Shown here: positions 8,245 to 16,572 of the stretch, one piece after another
Layout: each line of letters starts with the position of its first letter
How positions within the stretch are numbered: position 1 is the first letter of the stretch
Assembly: GCF_900167005.1 (NCBI RefSeq)
Contig: NZ_FUXW01000009.1
Span: 1 to 64,000, forward strand
Direction: 5' to 3'
DNA from: Butyricicoccus pullicaecorum DSM 23266
GTDB taxonomy: Bacteria > Bacillota > Clostridia > Oscillospirales > Butyricicoccaceae
DNA: 64,000 nt
The notes under the pieces: model-generated
The model's database searches: none
Told to the model about the DNA's origin: nothing
The model's input: only the letters and a program-made list of their open reading frames with translations
Position numbers and translations under genes: made by a program

Positions 8245-8934
8245 ATGTTTCTCCGAGAACTCATTGAGGATGCACGTTCCATTCGCGACCGCGACCCGGC
8301 AGCCCGCACGACCGCCGAGGTATTTCTGCTCTATCCGGGCTTTCACGCGGTGATCTACCACCGTTTGACCCATTGGCTGTACCTGCACAAGCGCTTCTTT
8401 CTGGCGCGTATGATCTCGCAGTTTGCACGCACCATGACCGGCGTGGAGATCCACCCGGGCGCGACCATTGGCCGCGGCCTGTTCATCGACCACGGTATGG
8501 GTATCGTCATCGGCGAGACCGCCGAGGTTGGTGACTACTGCACGATCTACCACGGCGTGACCCTGGGCGGTACGGGTAAGGATACGGGCAAGCGTCACCC
8601 GACCATCGGTGACAACGTGCTCATTTCGACCGGCGCAAAGGTGCTCGGCCCCTTCACCGTGGGCAATAACTCGCGCATCGGCGCCAACGCGGTTGTTTTG
8701 CAGGAAGTGCCGCCCAATTCCACTGTGGTCGGTGTCAAAGCGCGCGTGGTCAAGATCGACGGCCACAGAGTCCCGTCCTTCGACCTCGACCAGATCCACA
8801 TGCCCGACCCCGTATCCCAGGAACTCTGCCGCCTCGAACACCGCGTCTACCAGAACGAGCGGCGTTTGGGCCTGCAGGATGATCCGGAACCGCCGAAAAC
8901 GGTGGAAAACTCGGAAAACGGCGATTGTGATTGA
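8245..8934 (+). CDS. cysE: Serine O-acetyltransferase
   Basis: 229 residues. It makes O-acetylserine from serine and acetyl-CoA, the first step of cysteine synthesis. A helical N-terminal domain (about 1-60) is followed by left-handed beta-helix hexapeptide repeats (about 65-175) containing [21 protein letters not shown] and [11 protein letters not shown], where the conserved His and the acetyl-CoA loop lie. The charged tail after residue 200 is poorly conserved, as in short EpsC-type enzymes. AAAGAAGG serves as ribosome binding site. It is probably co-transcribed with the upstream gene. Confidence 0.93.
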   Translation: MFLRELIEDARSIRDRDPAARTTAEVFLLYPGFHAVIYHRLTHWLYLHKRFFLARMISQFARTMTGVEIHPGATIGRGLFIDHGMGIVIGETAEVGDYCTIYHGVTLGGTGKDTGKRHPTIGDNVLISTGAKVLGPFTVGNNSRIGANAVVLQEVPPNSTVVGVKARVVKIDGHRVPSFDLDQIHMPDPVSQELCRLEHRVYQNERRLGLQDDPEPPKTVENSENGDCD

Positions 8935-8967
8935 TATAAGCACAATTATTTTGTCTAAATTTTACAA

Positions 8968-8996
8968 TTTACAAGCGGTTACAGGGTCGATATAAT
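8968..8996 (+). promoter_or_regulatory. Promoter for the PerR-like regulator
   Basis: TTTACA (8968-8973), 17-base spacer, consensus TATAAT (8991-8996), in an AT-rich stretch. PerR genes are often autoregulated, but I see no clear palindromic Per box. Confidence 0.8.
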
Positions 8997-9047
8997 ATAG
9001 TATATAACCGAGAAAAATTCTCAATACTATTAAAGGAGGCCCCATCC

Positions 9048-9425
9048 ATGGTTCAAACCAAACAGCGTCAGTTGATCCTGGAGGCCGTCCGTGCGACAAA
9101 CAGCCATCCGACGGCCGACGAATTGTTCCAGATGATCCGCCGCAAGCTGCCGACCATTTCCCTGGCAACCGTTTACCGCAATCTCAATTTCCTGTCTGAT
9201 ATCGGAGAGATCCGCAAGCTGTCCATGCCGGGCATGCCCGATCGCTTTGACTGGCGGTTAGATCCGCACGATCACATGATCTGCGATGACTGCGGTCAGG
9301 TGGTTGATTTCGCCCTCTCGGGTGATCTCAAGCAGCAGATTGCACAGGCCTGCGGTGCACAGGTAGCAGGCTACACCCTGGTTGCCCATGGCACCTGCGC
9401 ACACTGCATGGAGCATAAGGTATAA
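9048..9425 (+). CDS. Fur-family regulator, PerR-like
   Basis: 125 residues. A winged-helix DNA-binding half (1-60, ISLATVYRNLNFL recognition region) precedes a dimerisation half with two structural-zinc CxxC pairs, C79/C82 and C117/C120. The ligands that define PerR are present: H20, D68 (in RFDW, where Fur usually has Glu), H74 and H76. This predicts metal-catalysed peroxide sensing, repressing oxidative-stress genes in an anaerobe. It is slightly shorter at the N-terminus than B. subtilis PerR. It is followed by a strong terminator. Confidence 0.88.
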   Translation: MVQTKQRQLILEAVRATNSHPTADELFQMIRRKLPTISLATVYRNLNFLSDIGEIRKLSMPGMPDRFDWRLDPHDHMICDDCGQVVDFALSGDLKQQIAQACGAQVAGYTLVAHGTCAHCMEHKV

Positions 9426-9436
9426 AACAAATCGTC

Positions 9437-9463
9437 AAAGCCGTCCCGACCGGGACGGCTTTT
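9437..9463 (+). terminator. Intrinsic terminator after the PerR-like gene
   Basis: Stem AAAGCCGTCCC/GGGACGGCTTTT. Confidence 0.88.
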
Positions 9464-9491
9464 CCTGTATCTACCCTGAGCATGCTCAAAC

Positions 9492-9526
9492 AAAAAGAGA
9501 GAACGCGCTTGCGTTCTCTCTTTTTT
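9492..9526. terminator. Bidirectional terminator between convergent genes
   Basis: Stem AAGAGAGAACGC/GCGTTCTCTCTT with A-run and T-run on the two sides; it serves the PfkB-kinase operon on the minus strand. Confidence 0.85.
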
Positions 9527-9532
9527 CTTGTC

Positions 9533-10585
9533 TTACAGCGCGTCCAGCACTTCGTCGAGCGTCGGGGTACTGCCCTTGGCGACATACGTCGAGGCAAAGA
9601 CACCGGCGAAATGGACACGGTCGCGGTCGGATAACCCGGCGAGCAGTGCAAAGCAGCTTGCGCCGTTGAAGTGGTCGCCCGCACCGGTCGAGATGCGGGG
9701 CTGGGTGACAAAGCGCGTGTCCTCACGGGTCAGACCGTCCGGCGTGCGCAGAAAGGTCTCGTGAATGGTGTGTACGAGAACCTGTTGGATGCCGTACCGC
9801 TGGCACAGCGCCTCGGTCAGTGCACCGAGATCATCCAAACCGTCCAGCAGCTTGCGGCCGCAGTCGAGCGCTTCGTTCTCGTTGAGACTGAGCACGACCG
9901 TGCGGCGGGTGGCAAAGCGACCGAGGAGCCGGAGCACCTGGTCGAGCTGCTCCGCCGACCGACGGGTGCAGTCGCACAGATCGAAGAAGGCGAAGCGGCT
10001 GAAGTTTGCGCGGTCGGGGCGCACGGCACGGTCGTAGACCGCCTGCCATAACGCCTGCGAGGCGTCCAGCTCACTCCAATTGACCAACGCGATCAGCTCG
10101 GCCTCGCGGAACAGCTGCTCAGCCTGCGGAACGTGCGCACAGACATCCTGCCAGGGGTCGTCGCTCCAGACGGCATCGGCGGCGAGGAAGACCTTGCCGT
10201 CAGAAAACTCCAGCGCGGTGGCCTCACCGGCCGGTGCGAAGCTGTACAGCTTGCACGGCAGGTCGGAGAAGACCGGGTCGATGCCGGGCTGGCCGAGCAT
10301 ACCCACACAGGACACGTCCAGACCGAGCATGCTCGCGGCGCGGGACAGGTGGGGCAGGTTGCCGCCCAGCTGTCGGCGCTCGACGTGCAGCGCGATCGAG
10401 CAGCTTTTGCCGCCGTGCTCGACCAGATACTGCCCGAACGCCGGGATGGACTTGAAATACTGCGCGGGTGCGTCGGCAGTCGCGGTGCGCGCAACCGGTC
10501 GGGCGATGGTATCGATGAAGCCGTCAAAGCCCACGGTCACACGCCGGCCTGCCGCGCGGCGAAGAAGCTCGCGCATGGTGCTCAC
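9533..10585 (-). CDS. PfkB/ribokinase-family carbohydrate kinase
   Basis: 350 residues. The C-terminal signature STGAGDHFNGASCFALLAGL holds the catalytic aspartate and anion hole, and the N-terminal part carries the substrate glycine motif (GGNLPHLSRAASMLG). The sugar is not predictable from sequence. It is the last gene of a three-gene operon: its ATG overlaps the nagB-like stop by 4 bases, and an IolE-like TIM-barrel gene leads the operon. That context suggests phosphorylation of a keto-sugar or cyclitol intermediate. Confidence 0.85.
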   Translation of the reverse strand: MSTMRELLRRAAGRRVTVGFDGFIDTIARPVARTATADAPAQYFKSIPAFGQYLVEHGGKSCSIALHVERRQLGGNLPHLSRAASMLGLDVSCVGMLGQPGIDPVFSDLPCKLYSFAPAGEATALEFSDGKVFLAADAVWSDDPWQDVCAHVPQAEQLFREAELIALVNWSELDASQALWQAVYDRAVRPDRANFSRFAFFDLCDCTRRSAEQLDQVLRLLGRFATRRTVVLSLNENEALDCGRKLLDGLDDLGALTEALCQRYGIQQVLVHTIHETFLRTPDGLTREDTRFVTQPRISTGAGDHFNGASCFALLAGLSDRDRVHFAGVFASTYVAKGSTPTLDEVLDAL

Positions 10586-11304
10586 AGCAGCGCCGCAGCC
10601 GCTTCGTCGGCTACGACATAGCAGTTCGGGTGGTTCTGCAGCACGCTGGCCGGTACTTCATTGGTGACCGGGCCGTGTACGGCTTTCTTGAGAATCTCAG
10701 CCTTGTGCGCACCGTTTGCGATCAGAATGACCGTCTTTGCCGCCATGATCTGACGGATACCCTGAGAAATACCCTGGGTGGGATGGAATTTCTCACCGAA
10801 ATACTTGGTCATGACCTGGAGGGTGGTCTCGCTCAGCGGGATGATGTGCGCGTCCAGATCGAAGTCGACACCGTTCTCGTTGAAGCCCAGATGACCGTTC
10901 ATGCCGATGCCGAGCACGGATGCGTCGAGCGGTCCGTACTGGGAAATGTAGTCGTTGAGGGCGACGCGCTCGGACTCAATGTCCTCGGCAGCGCCGTTGA
11001 TGATGTGTGTGCCCGCGAACGGATGCTGTAAGCGGGACAGCAGGTTCTGCTGATTGAACAGGCCGCAAGAGCCCTCGTCCTCGTTAGACAGACCGACCCA
11101 CTCGTCGAGCGAAACATAGTGCGTGCGCGAGATGTCGACCTTGCCCTCGTTTACCATGTCCGCGAAGACATGTACCATGCCCAGCGGGGTGTCGCCGCCG
11201 GGGAAGCTGATCAGACCGTCGGGACGCTTTTTGACCTGTTCTGCTACGATTTCGGCCGCACGGCGGCTCATTTCCTCATAATCCTTGCAAACAACGATAT
11301 GCAT
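10582..11304 (-). CDS. nagB: NagB-family glucosamine-6-phosphate deaminase/isomerase
   Basis: 240 residues. It carries SFPGGDTPLGM (phosphate loop), YVSLDEWVGL and the active-site loop GIGMNGHLGFNENG. In E. coli NagB the equivalent of the Asn in GMNGH is Asp141; His and the later Glu are kept. The expected reaction is glucosamine-6-P to fructose-6-P plus ammonia, though relatives act on other amino-sugar phosphates or lactones. It is translationally coupled to the downstream PfkB kinase (4-base overlap) and follows the IolE-like gene by 19 bases. Confidence 0.82.
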   Translation of the reverse strand: MHIVVCKDYEEMSRRAAEIVAEQVKKRPDGLISFPGGDTPLGMVHVFADMVNEGKVDISRTHYVSLDEWVGLSNEDEGSCGLFNQQNLLSRLQHPFAGTHIINGAAEDIESERVALNDYISQYGPLDASVLGIGMNGHLGFNENGVDFDLDAHIIPLSETTLQVMTKYFGEKFHPTQGISQGIRQIMAAKTVILIANGAHKAEILKKAVHGPVTNEVPASVLQNHPNCYVVADEAAAALL

Positions 11305-11323
11305 CTTGCGCTTCCTCCGTTTC

Positions 11324-12223
11324 TCAGTCGATCAGATGGATCTCACGCAGATAGTCCAGATTGCGGCGTGCAGCGGCGAATGCCTGCTCGGTGGTCGCAC
11401 GCGGCATGTCCTGCTCGATGACGCCGATGCCCTCGAAGCCGATTGCCTCGATGGTGTCGCGCAGCGCATTGAAGTCGATGATGCCGTCGCGCAGATCGCA
11501 CATCACATCGCGGTCGAATGCGGTATCGGAATCCAGGTTTTGCTCGCGCACAGTGCGGAAAACGTCAAAATCTACGTTCTTAAAGTGCAGATATGCCATC
11601 TTGTCGGCATACTTCTTCATAAAGTCAATGGCAGAGGTCTCGCCGCGCTCGCCGTTGCCGTTGACGTAAGCGTGGTGACCGGTGTCGAAGCACAGGCGCA
11701 GACCGGTGTAATCCATCAGACGCTCGATCTCGGCCTCGGTCTCGATCATGGTCTTGATGTGCGGATGGTAAACCACCTCAACACCGTACTCGTTCTTGGT
11801 AAACTCGCCCATCAGACGGATTTTCTCCAGGAAATTGTTCCAAACCTCAGCCGGGAAGTCAGCCTTTTTCTCGCTGTACAGACCGACGTCGGACTCGTCC
11901 ATCGCAACCAGATACTTGGCGCCGAACGCAGTGAGACGCTTGCACAGTGCGTCAACCGGTGCGCGGAAGTCGTCGAACGAAGCGTAGCGGTCGAACTGAT
12001 AGCAGCAAGTGCCCGAGCACACGTCCAGACCGCGGCGGGTCAGCTCTTCGCGCAGGACGGCTTCATCGGTGGGCAGATAGCCGTCCGGGCCGAGCTCGAG
12101 TGCCTTGTAGCCAGCGGCAGCGGCCTGATCGAGGAAGACGTTCCAGGGGGTACCCGAGGGGGTGCCGTCTGCGTACCATACGCCCCAGGAGCACGGAGCG
12201 GTTGCAATCGTTACTTTGCTCAT
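11324..12223 (-). CDS. IolE-like TIM-barrel sugar isomerase/inosose dehydratase family protein
   Basis: 299 residues of the xylose-isomerase-like TIM-barrel fold. Seen are the N-terminal TAPCSWGVWYADG, the AGYKALELGPDGYLPTD motif shared with myo-inosose dehydratases, metal-site strands around VVYHPH, LCFDTGHHAYV and YLHFKNVDF, and a C-terminal GVIEQD. IolE removes water from scyllo-inosose. A Gfo/Idh enzyme of the inositol-dehydrogenase type lies 49 kb away next to a LacI regulator. It is first gene of the operon, with AAAGGAGA before the start. Confidence 0.8.
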   Translation of the reverse strand: MSKVTIATAPCSWGVWYADGTPSGTPWNVFLDQAAAAGYKALELGPDGYLPTDEAVLREELTRRGLDVCSGTCCYQFDRYASFDDFRAPVDALCKRLTAFGAKYLVAMDESDVGLYSEKKADFPAEVWNNFLEKIRLMGEFTKNEYGVEVVYHPHIKTMIETEAEIERLMDYTGLRLCFDTGHHAYVNGNGERGETSAIDFMKKYADKMAYLHFKNVDFDVFRTVREQNLDSDTAFDRDVMCDLRDGIIDFNALRDTIEAIGFEGIGVIEQDMPRATTEQAFAAARRNLDYLREIHLID

Positions 12224-12242
12224 AGTGATAATCTCCTTTAAT

Positions 12243-12271
12243 AATACAAATAGTTATATAACAACCGTCAA
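12243..12271 (-). promoter_or_regulatory. Probable promoter of the IolE-like/nagB/kinase operon with embedded palindrome
   Basis: On the minus strand, -35 TTGACG (12266-12271) and -10 TGTATT (12243-12248) are 17 bases apart. The spacer holds the perfect palindrome GTTATATAAC (12253-12262), a possible repressor site. Confidence 0.55.
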
Positions 12272-12272
12272 G

Positions 12273-12305
12273 CAAGCGGCCAGGGAGAAACTCCCCGACC
12301 GCTTG
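12273..12305 (-). other. Hairpin downstream of the ABC ATPase gene
   Basis: Nested stem CAAGCGG/CCGCTTG enclosing GGGAG/CTCCC. It lies between the end of the ABC ATPase gene and the next operon's promoter, where a terminator is expected, but it lacks a T-run on the minus strand. Confidence 0.4.
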
Positions 12306-12362
12306 TCAAGAGGAGAGCCCGGGAACAGGCAAGGGAACCGTTCCCGTGGCTTGAGAGGTTTT

Positions 12363-13475
12363 TTAGTTGCAGATGACCTTTTCGGTCTCCTTATCGAAGA
12401 TATGCATGCGGTTGAGGTCGATGGCGAGCTTGACCTTGTCGCCGCCCTTGGCCTGCACGCGAGCCGGTGCCTTGACCGTGACCTTCTGACCCTGGCAGAC
12501 CGTGTACAGGAAGACCTCAGCGCCCATCAGCTCGGCGATCTCGACGTCTGCCTCGATGAGGTTGTCGGTTGCATGCGCGAGCACGATGTCCTCGGTGCGG
12601 AAGTCCTCAGCGCGCAGGCCGAGCACGACCGGCTTGCCGACATAGGGGCCGAATACGTCCTGGCCGCCCTTGCCCTCGGGGATGGGTACCGAATACTCGC
12701 CGAAATCGACGTGGAAGCGGTCGCCGTGTGCCGAGATGGTGGCATCGATGAAGTTCATCTGGGGCGAACCGATGAAGCCGGCAACGAACATGTTGCAGGG
12801 CTCGTTGTACAGATTCTGCGGGGTGTCGACCTGCTGGATGATGCCGTCCTTCATAACGACGATGCGGTCGCCCATGGTCATTGCCTCGGTCTGGTCGTGG
12901 GTGACGTAGACGAAGGTGGTGCCCAGACGCTTGTGCAGCTTGGTGATCTCGGTGCGCATCTGGGTGCGGAGCTTTGCGTCCAGGTTGGACAGCGGCTCGT
13001 CGAGCAGGAAGACTGCGGGGTCACGTACCATTGCGCGGCCGAGTGCGACACGCTGACGCTGACCACCGGACAGCGCCTTGGGCTTGCGGTTGAGCAGGTG
13101 CTCGATGTCCAGAATCTTGGCAGCCTCGTGCACCTTGCGGTCGATCTCGTCCTTGGGAACCTTGCGCAGGCTCAGACCGAAAGCCATGTTTTTGTACACG
13201 GTCATGTGCGGATAGAGCGCGTAGTTCTGGAAAACCATGGCGATATCGCGATCCTTGGGCGGAACGTCGTTGACCAGCTTGTCGCCGATGTACATTTCGC
13301 CGCCGGAGATTTCTTCCAGACCTGCGATCATGCGCAGGGTGGTGGACTTACCGCAGCCGGACGGGCCGACCAGGATGATGAATTCCTTGTCCTGAATTTC
13401 CAGGTTGAGGTCGGGAATGACCTCAATATTGCCCGGATAGACCTTTTTGAGGTGTCGCATGGAGATATTTGCCAT
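12363..13475 (-). CDS. Multi-sugar ABC transporter ATP-binding subunit (UgpC/MsmK/MalK type)
   Basis: 370 residues. Walker A GPSGCGKST (near 37-45), Q-loop MVFQNYALYPHMTV, signature LSGGQRQRVALGRAMVRDP, Walker B VFLLDEPLSNLD and the H-loop VYVTHDQ are followed by a C-terminal TOBE/OB region (about 240-370), which marks the carbohydrate CUT1 group. The start at 13475 gives the canonical MANISMRHLKKVYPGN N-terminus. The frame stays open upstream, but that part overlaps the TraX-like gene and has no homology. No permease or binding protein is adjacent, so it probably serves several sugar transporters encoded elsewhere. Confidence 0.93.
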   Translation of the reverse strand: MANISMRHLKKVYPGNIEVIPDLNLEIQDKEFIILVGPSGCGKSTTLRMIAGLEEISGGEMYIGDKLVNDVPPKDRDIAMVFQNYALYPHMTVYKNMAFGLSLRKVPKDEIDRKVHEAAKILDIEHLLNRKPKALSGGQRQRVALGRAMVRDPAVFLLDEPLSNLDAKLRTQMRTEITKLHKRLGTTFVYVTHDQTEAMTMGDRIVVMKDGIIQQVDTPQNLYNEPCNMFVAGFIGSPQMNFIDATISAHGDRFHVDFGEYSVPIPEGKGGQDVFGPYVGKPVVLGLRAEDFRTEDIVLAHATDNLIEADVEIAELMGAEVFLYTVCQGQKVTVKAPARVQAKGGDKVKLAIDLNRMHIFDKETEKVICN

Positions 13476-13685
13476 AACGGGAAAGCCCCTTTCTGTTTGT
13501 GAGTCAAAAAAATATATGCAGATAGGCAGGACGCGGCACGTCCGCGCTTGTTTTACTGATAACAGGATAACACTGGGAACAAGGCGAGACAATGGCAAAA
13601 AATTGATAAAGCTAGGATTGTTTTGACGATTTTGTGTCAGAAACAAGTGATTCAGAAACAGAGAGCAAAGCGTGCGCGAAGCGGC

Positions 13686-13720
13686 AAAAAAAGAACGCCC
13701 TGCCGGGCGGCAGAGCGTTT
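13686..13720 (-). terminator. Terminator of the TraX-like gene (minus strand)
   Basis: Read on the minus strand: stem AACGCTCTGCC/GGCAGGGCGTT followed by a C and seven T. Confidence 0.8.
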
Positions 13721-13726
13721 GCGGGG

Positions 13727-14445
13727 TCAGCGGACGAGCAGCGTGATTAGACCGATGATCCACAGGTGAAGCGGATAGAACGCATAGAAAAAGTACTTGG
13801 AGAATGCGGTTTTGGGGCCGCGGGTGCCGTCGTACATGGCCAGGAAGGGGATGACCAGCGGGAACATGAATTCCGAGTTGATGGCCAGCATGGTCAGGGT
13901 TTCGGACAGGGTGGGGTAGGGGACGAAGGTCATGACGAACAGCAGCGCACCGAGCGCGAGATAGAGCAGATTGCGCAGCAGGATGCGGTCGCGGCACAGG
14001 TAGGTGATGAGCATGAAGGGCAGGACAACGATGCCGCCTTCTGCGAAAATGGACGCGAAGAGCACCAGAAAGACCACGCCGCGGATGCGCAGCGGGAGCG
14101 GGCCGGAGCCTGCGAGTACGCACAGCATGAGCACACCGAGCGCGAGGGTGAAGAAAATGTTGTTGTGGATGGACAGCGCCGGGTCGGCAGCAATCAGATT
14201 GTAAACGGTGTTGCCGGCCGCCATGATGGCTGCCCAGACGAACAGACGCAGGACATAGCGCTTGCGGTCGTGGGTGTAGCGGAAGCCGTCGACCGCGAGA
14301 AAAATACACCGACACAGCGGGTCAGAACGTGGAAAACACCGGCAAGTTCGATGGGGAGCAGACCGGGGATGTGGTCGATGTGATCAAAGACCATGAGAAT
14401 GGCCATAAACAGTTTGAGCTGGAATGCATTGTATTTTGGCAGCAT
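13727..14445 (-). pseudogene. TraX-family membrane protein, frameshifted
   Basis: The N-terminal part, from the ATG at 14445 (MLPKYNAFQLKLFMAILMVFDHI, preceded by AAAGGA), reads through FHVLTRCVGVF. The reading then continues in a second frame as FLAVDGFRYTHDRKRYVLRLF and on to the stop at 13727 (NTVYNLIAADP onward, ending ISLITLLVR-like helices). Together they give about 239 residues with roughly eight hydrophobic segments, the usual length of TraX-like acyltransferase-fold proteins. The break coincides with a run of five T (minus strand) near 14305; one more T would restore the frame. It may be a real mutation or an assembly error in a homopolymer. Confidence 0.75.
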
Positions 14446-14593
14446 GTCGAAAAAATCCTTTCCTTGTTTTTTGCAGATCGACCATTGTAGCAAATTTGGC
14501 AGATTGGGTCAACCGGGACAAATAAATCTTAAAGAATCTTAAATAAATCATAAGAATTTGGGCGCTAGATCACGATTCTCGCAGGCGCAGTTT

Positions 14594-14709
14594 GAAATTC
14601 TATCGCGCCTATGGCGCGCATGAAATTTCATAAAAAGTCGCGACATGTGCGTGACTTTTTATACAGCAAAATGCCCGGAGCCGCTCATTTATGCGCGGTT
14701 TCGGGCATT
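14594..14709. other. Three consecutive hairpins in a 444-base spacer
   Basis: The spacer 14446-14889 has no convincing gene. It holds GAAATT...CGCGCC/GGCGCG...AAATTTC (14594-14629), AAAAAGTC/GACTTTTT (14632-14660, looks like a bidirectional terminator), and AATGCCCG...CCGC/GCGG...CGGGCATT (14670-14709). Confidence 0.55.
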
Positions 14710-14776
14710 CTTCGTCCAGAGCGCAAAGCGCGGCGGACGCCTGCTCATCGAAAAACAACAGTTTTTCGATGATTGT

Positions 14777-14806
14777 AAAAAAAGCCGCTCCTCGAAGGAG
14801 CGGTTT
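14777..14806 (-). terminator. Terminator of the SLH/M15 peptidase gene
   Basis: On the minus strand, stem AACCGCTCC/GGAGCGGCTT with TTCG loop and a T7 tract. Confidence 0.85.
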
Positions 14807-14889
14807 CATTGGAGGGGGCCTGCATCGTCCGCCGGACGGCGGATGAGCCATCCGGGCAGGGTTGGACGGAACAGGAAAGGGGACAAAAA

Positions 14890-16233
14890 TTAAGTACCAA
14901 AGTAAGAGAAATGCATGAAGTCGCGCTTTTTGGACCATGCATCACCGCCCCAGGCAAAGCCGTGGCGTGCGAATGCGCGGACAACGTCGCCACCGGCGGG
15001 GATGGAATACGGATCGTCGCCGGGTGTCCAGTGGGAACCGGTGGTGATCTGTACGATGTTGCCGGATGCGTCAATGGTGCACTCCATGTTCTCCATGTAG
15101 TTGATATCGATCGCCGTGCCCTGACGGTGTTCGGATTTGGTGCTGGTGCGCCAGGAATAGCCGCCCACGTCCTTGATGGGGAACTTTTCGTCGCCCTCAA
15201 AGATTTCCTGGAAGACGGCCTGGATCTCGTCAGCGATGGCCTCGTTGACCTCGATGGTGCGGATGGCCGGGGTTTTCTGACCGCTGGACATGAGCGACCA
15301 GACCTGCACCTGAACCTTGACCATGTGCGACTCCGCGGTTGCCTGATCGGTGTAGTAGCTGCCGCCCGGGCCGAAGACCTGTTCCATCTTCTGCTCGACC
15401 GTACCCGCGATGGCAACCGGCGTGGGCATGGTCAGATTCTGGTCTGCGCCGTACTCCTCAGCCAGTTCTTCGCGCTCTGCGTCCGAGAGGTTGTCCTCTT
15501 CGGAATCGTCCTCCACGTTGGCTTCGGGGTTATCCTCGACGGCAACCGGGTTGGTAATCATCTCGGAGGGCTTGAGCGGTTCTGCGTCGAAGGTGTCCAG
15601 GAAGCGGCTGGCCATGATGAGCGCCTGCTCACGGGTAGCAGTACCCTGAGGCTGGAGCAGGGTGATGGTCTGACCGGCCTGTTCGGGGTCGTTCGAGACG
15701 GTCGCCTCGACGCCCTTAATAATACCGGTAGACAGCATGGTCTCGGTGGCGGAAACTGCGTAATCGCGTACCTCGCCGCCGTCGGGGAAGGAGAAAGCCG
15801 AAACCGTAGCGGTGGGCTTGTCCACTTCGCATTTTTCGCGCACGCTGTCCAGAATCACACAGAGATCCTGACGGCTGACCGACTCGTCGGGTGCAAAGAC
15901 ACCGTTTCCGCGTCCGGAAATGAGGTTCATCTCGTATGCGGTGTTGACATCGGGATCATCGCAGTCATCGAAATAGACTTTGGTGGTTCGTTTGACCGCC
16001 GTTTCGCGCTCGGCCTCGTATAGATTGAGGGCGACCGCGCAGAATTCCGCGCGGGAGACCGAAGACTTGGCGGCAAGCGCGGCGAATGTATCGGGCATCA
16101 GACCGGCGGCAGAGGCTGCCATCACGTCGGGTTCAGCCCACGACGATACATCGGTCAGCGCATTGCCGGGCGGGACAAACGAACAGGCCATTGCGGTCAT
16201 AATCAGCGCGCAGAGCGCGCGGGAATGCTTCAT
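14890..16233 (-). CDS. Secreted SLH-domain D,D-/L,D-carboxypeptidase (peptidase M15, VanY type)
   Basis: 447 residues. A signal peptide (1-25) is followed by S-layer-homology-like repeats to about residue 215 (FAALAAKSSVSRAEFCAVALN, GVFAPDESVSRQDLCVIL, PQGTATREQALIMASRF). An acidic linker comes next, then the peptidase domain (about 290-447). The zinc and catalytic motifs are SEHRQGTAIDIN (His and Asp ligands), HGFAWGGDAW and DFMHFSYFG at the very end. It should trim peptidoglycan stem peptides while attached to secondary wall polymers. AAAGGAG precedes the ATG. Confidence 0.9.
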   Translation of the reverse strand: MKHSRALCALIMTAMACSFVPPGNALTDVSSWAEPDVMAASAAGLMPDTFAALAAKSSVSRAEFCAVALNLYEAERETAVKRTTKVYFDDCDDPDVNTAYEMNLISGRGNGVFAPDESVSRQDLCVILDSVREKCEVDKPTATVSAFSFPDGGEVRDYAVSATETMLSTGIIKGVEATVSNDPEQAGQTITLLQPQGTATREQALIMASRFLDTFDAEPLKPSEMITNPVAVEDNPEANVEDDSEEDNLSDAEREELAEEYGADQNLTMPTPVAIAGTVEQKMEQVFGPGGSYYTDQATAESHMVKVQVQVWSLMSSGQKTPAIRTIEVNEAIADEIQAVFQEIFEGDEKFPIKDVGGYSWRTSTKSEHRQGTAIDINYMENMECTIDASGNIVQITTGSHWTPGDDPYSIPAGGDVVRAFARHGFAWGGDAWSKKRDFMHFSYFGT

Positions 16234-16385
16234 GGCAAAAAACTCCTTTCAGCAAATGTCAGAGCAGGCTGTTCGAAAAATTACAATATGGTTACAAAGT
16301 CATTACACCACATTTTACCCTTTCTGTCAACCTTTTTCGCACAAATCCAGGTTTTGCGTGTACGCAGGATACAAAAAGGCAAAGT

Positions 16386-16562
16386 TGTGGATAAGTCTGT
16401 GCAGGGTGGGGATTCTGATTACAGGGTCACGCGCGAGCGTCCGGGAATTTGGTCGGAAAATCAAACTTTTTTTGTGAAATTCCCGTCGAAAACGCGCGTC
16501 CGGGAAGTTGTGCACATCATCCACAGACTTATCCACAAAGTCTGGGGATAATCTGGGGATAA
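16386..16562. promoter_or_regulatory. Cluster of DnaA-box-like sites
   Basis: Two perfect 9-mers occur: TGTGGATAA at 16386-16394 (minus orientation) and TTATCCACA at 16529-16537. Two near-consensus TGGGGATAA sites (one mismatch) follow at 16543-16551 and 16554-16562. The second box sits in the loop of a CAGACTT/AAGTCTG hairpin (16524-16544). The 339-base spacer 16234-16572 has no gene. The arrangement resembles dispersed DnaA-binding clusters; function is inferred. Confidence 0.55.
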
Positions 16563-16572
16563 CAAAACGTAA

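Noticed and set aside
10582-11304. Asn at the position of E. coli NagB Asp141 as an inactivating change
   Set aside because: The rest of the active-site loop is intact, and I believe other NagB-family members, including Gram-positive ones, carry Asn here, so it does not show loss of activity.
12162-13502. 446-residue open frame antisense to the ABC ATPase
   Set aside because: Mirror frame of a conserved gene, no homology.
13476-14315. Long in-frame upstream extension of the ABC ATPase gene (would give about 650 residues)
   Set aside because: It has Arg/Pro/His-rich composition typical of an antisense or off-frame shadow, overlaps the TraX-like gene, and ATPase homology with a ribosome site begins at 13475.
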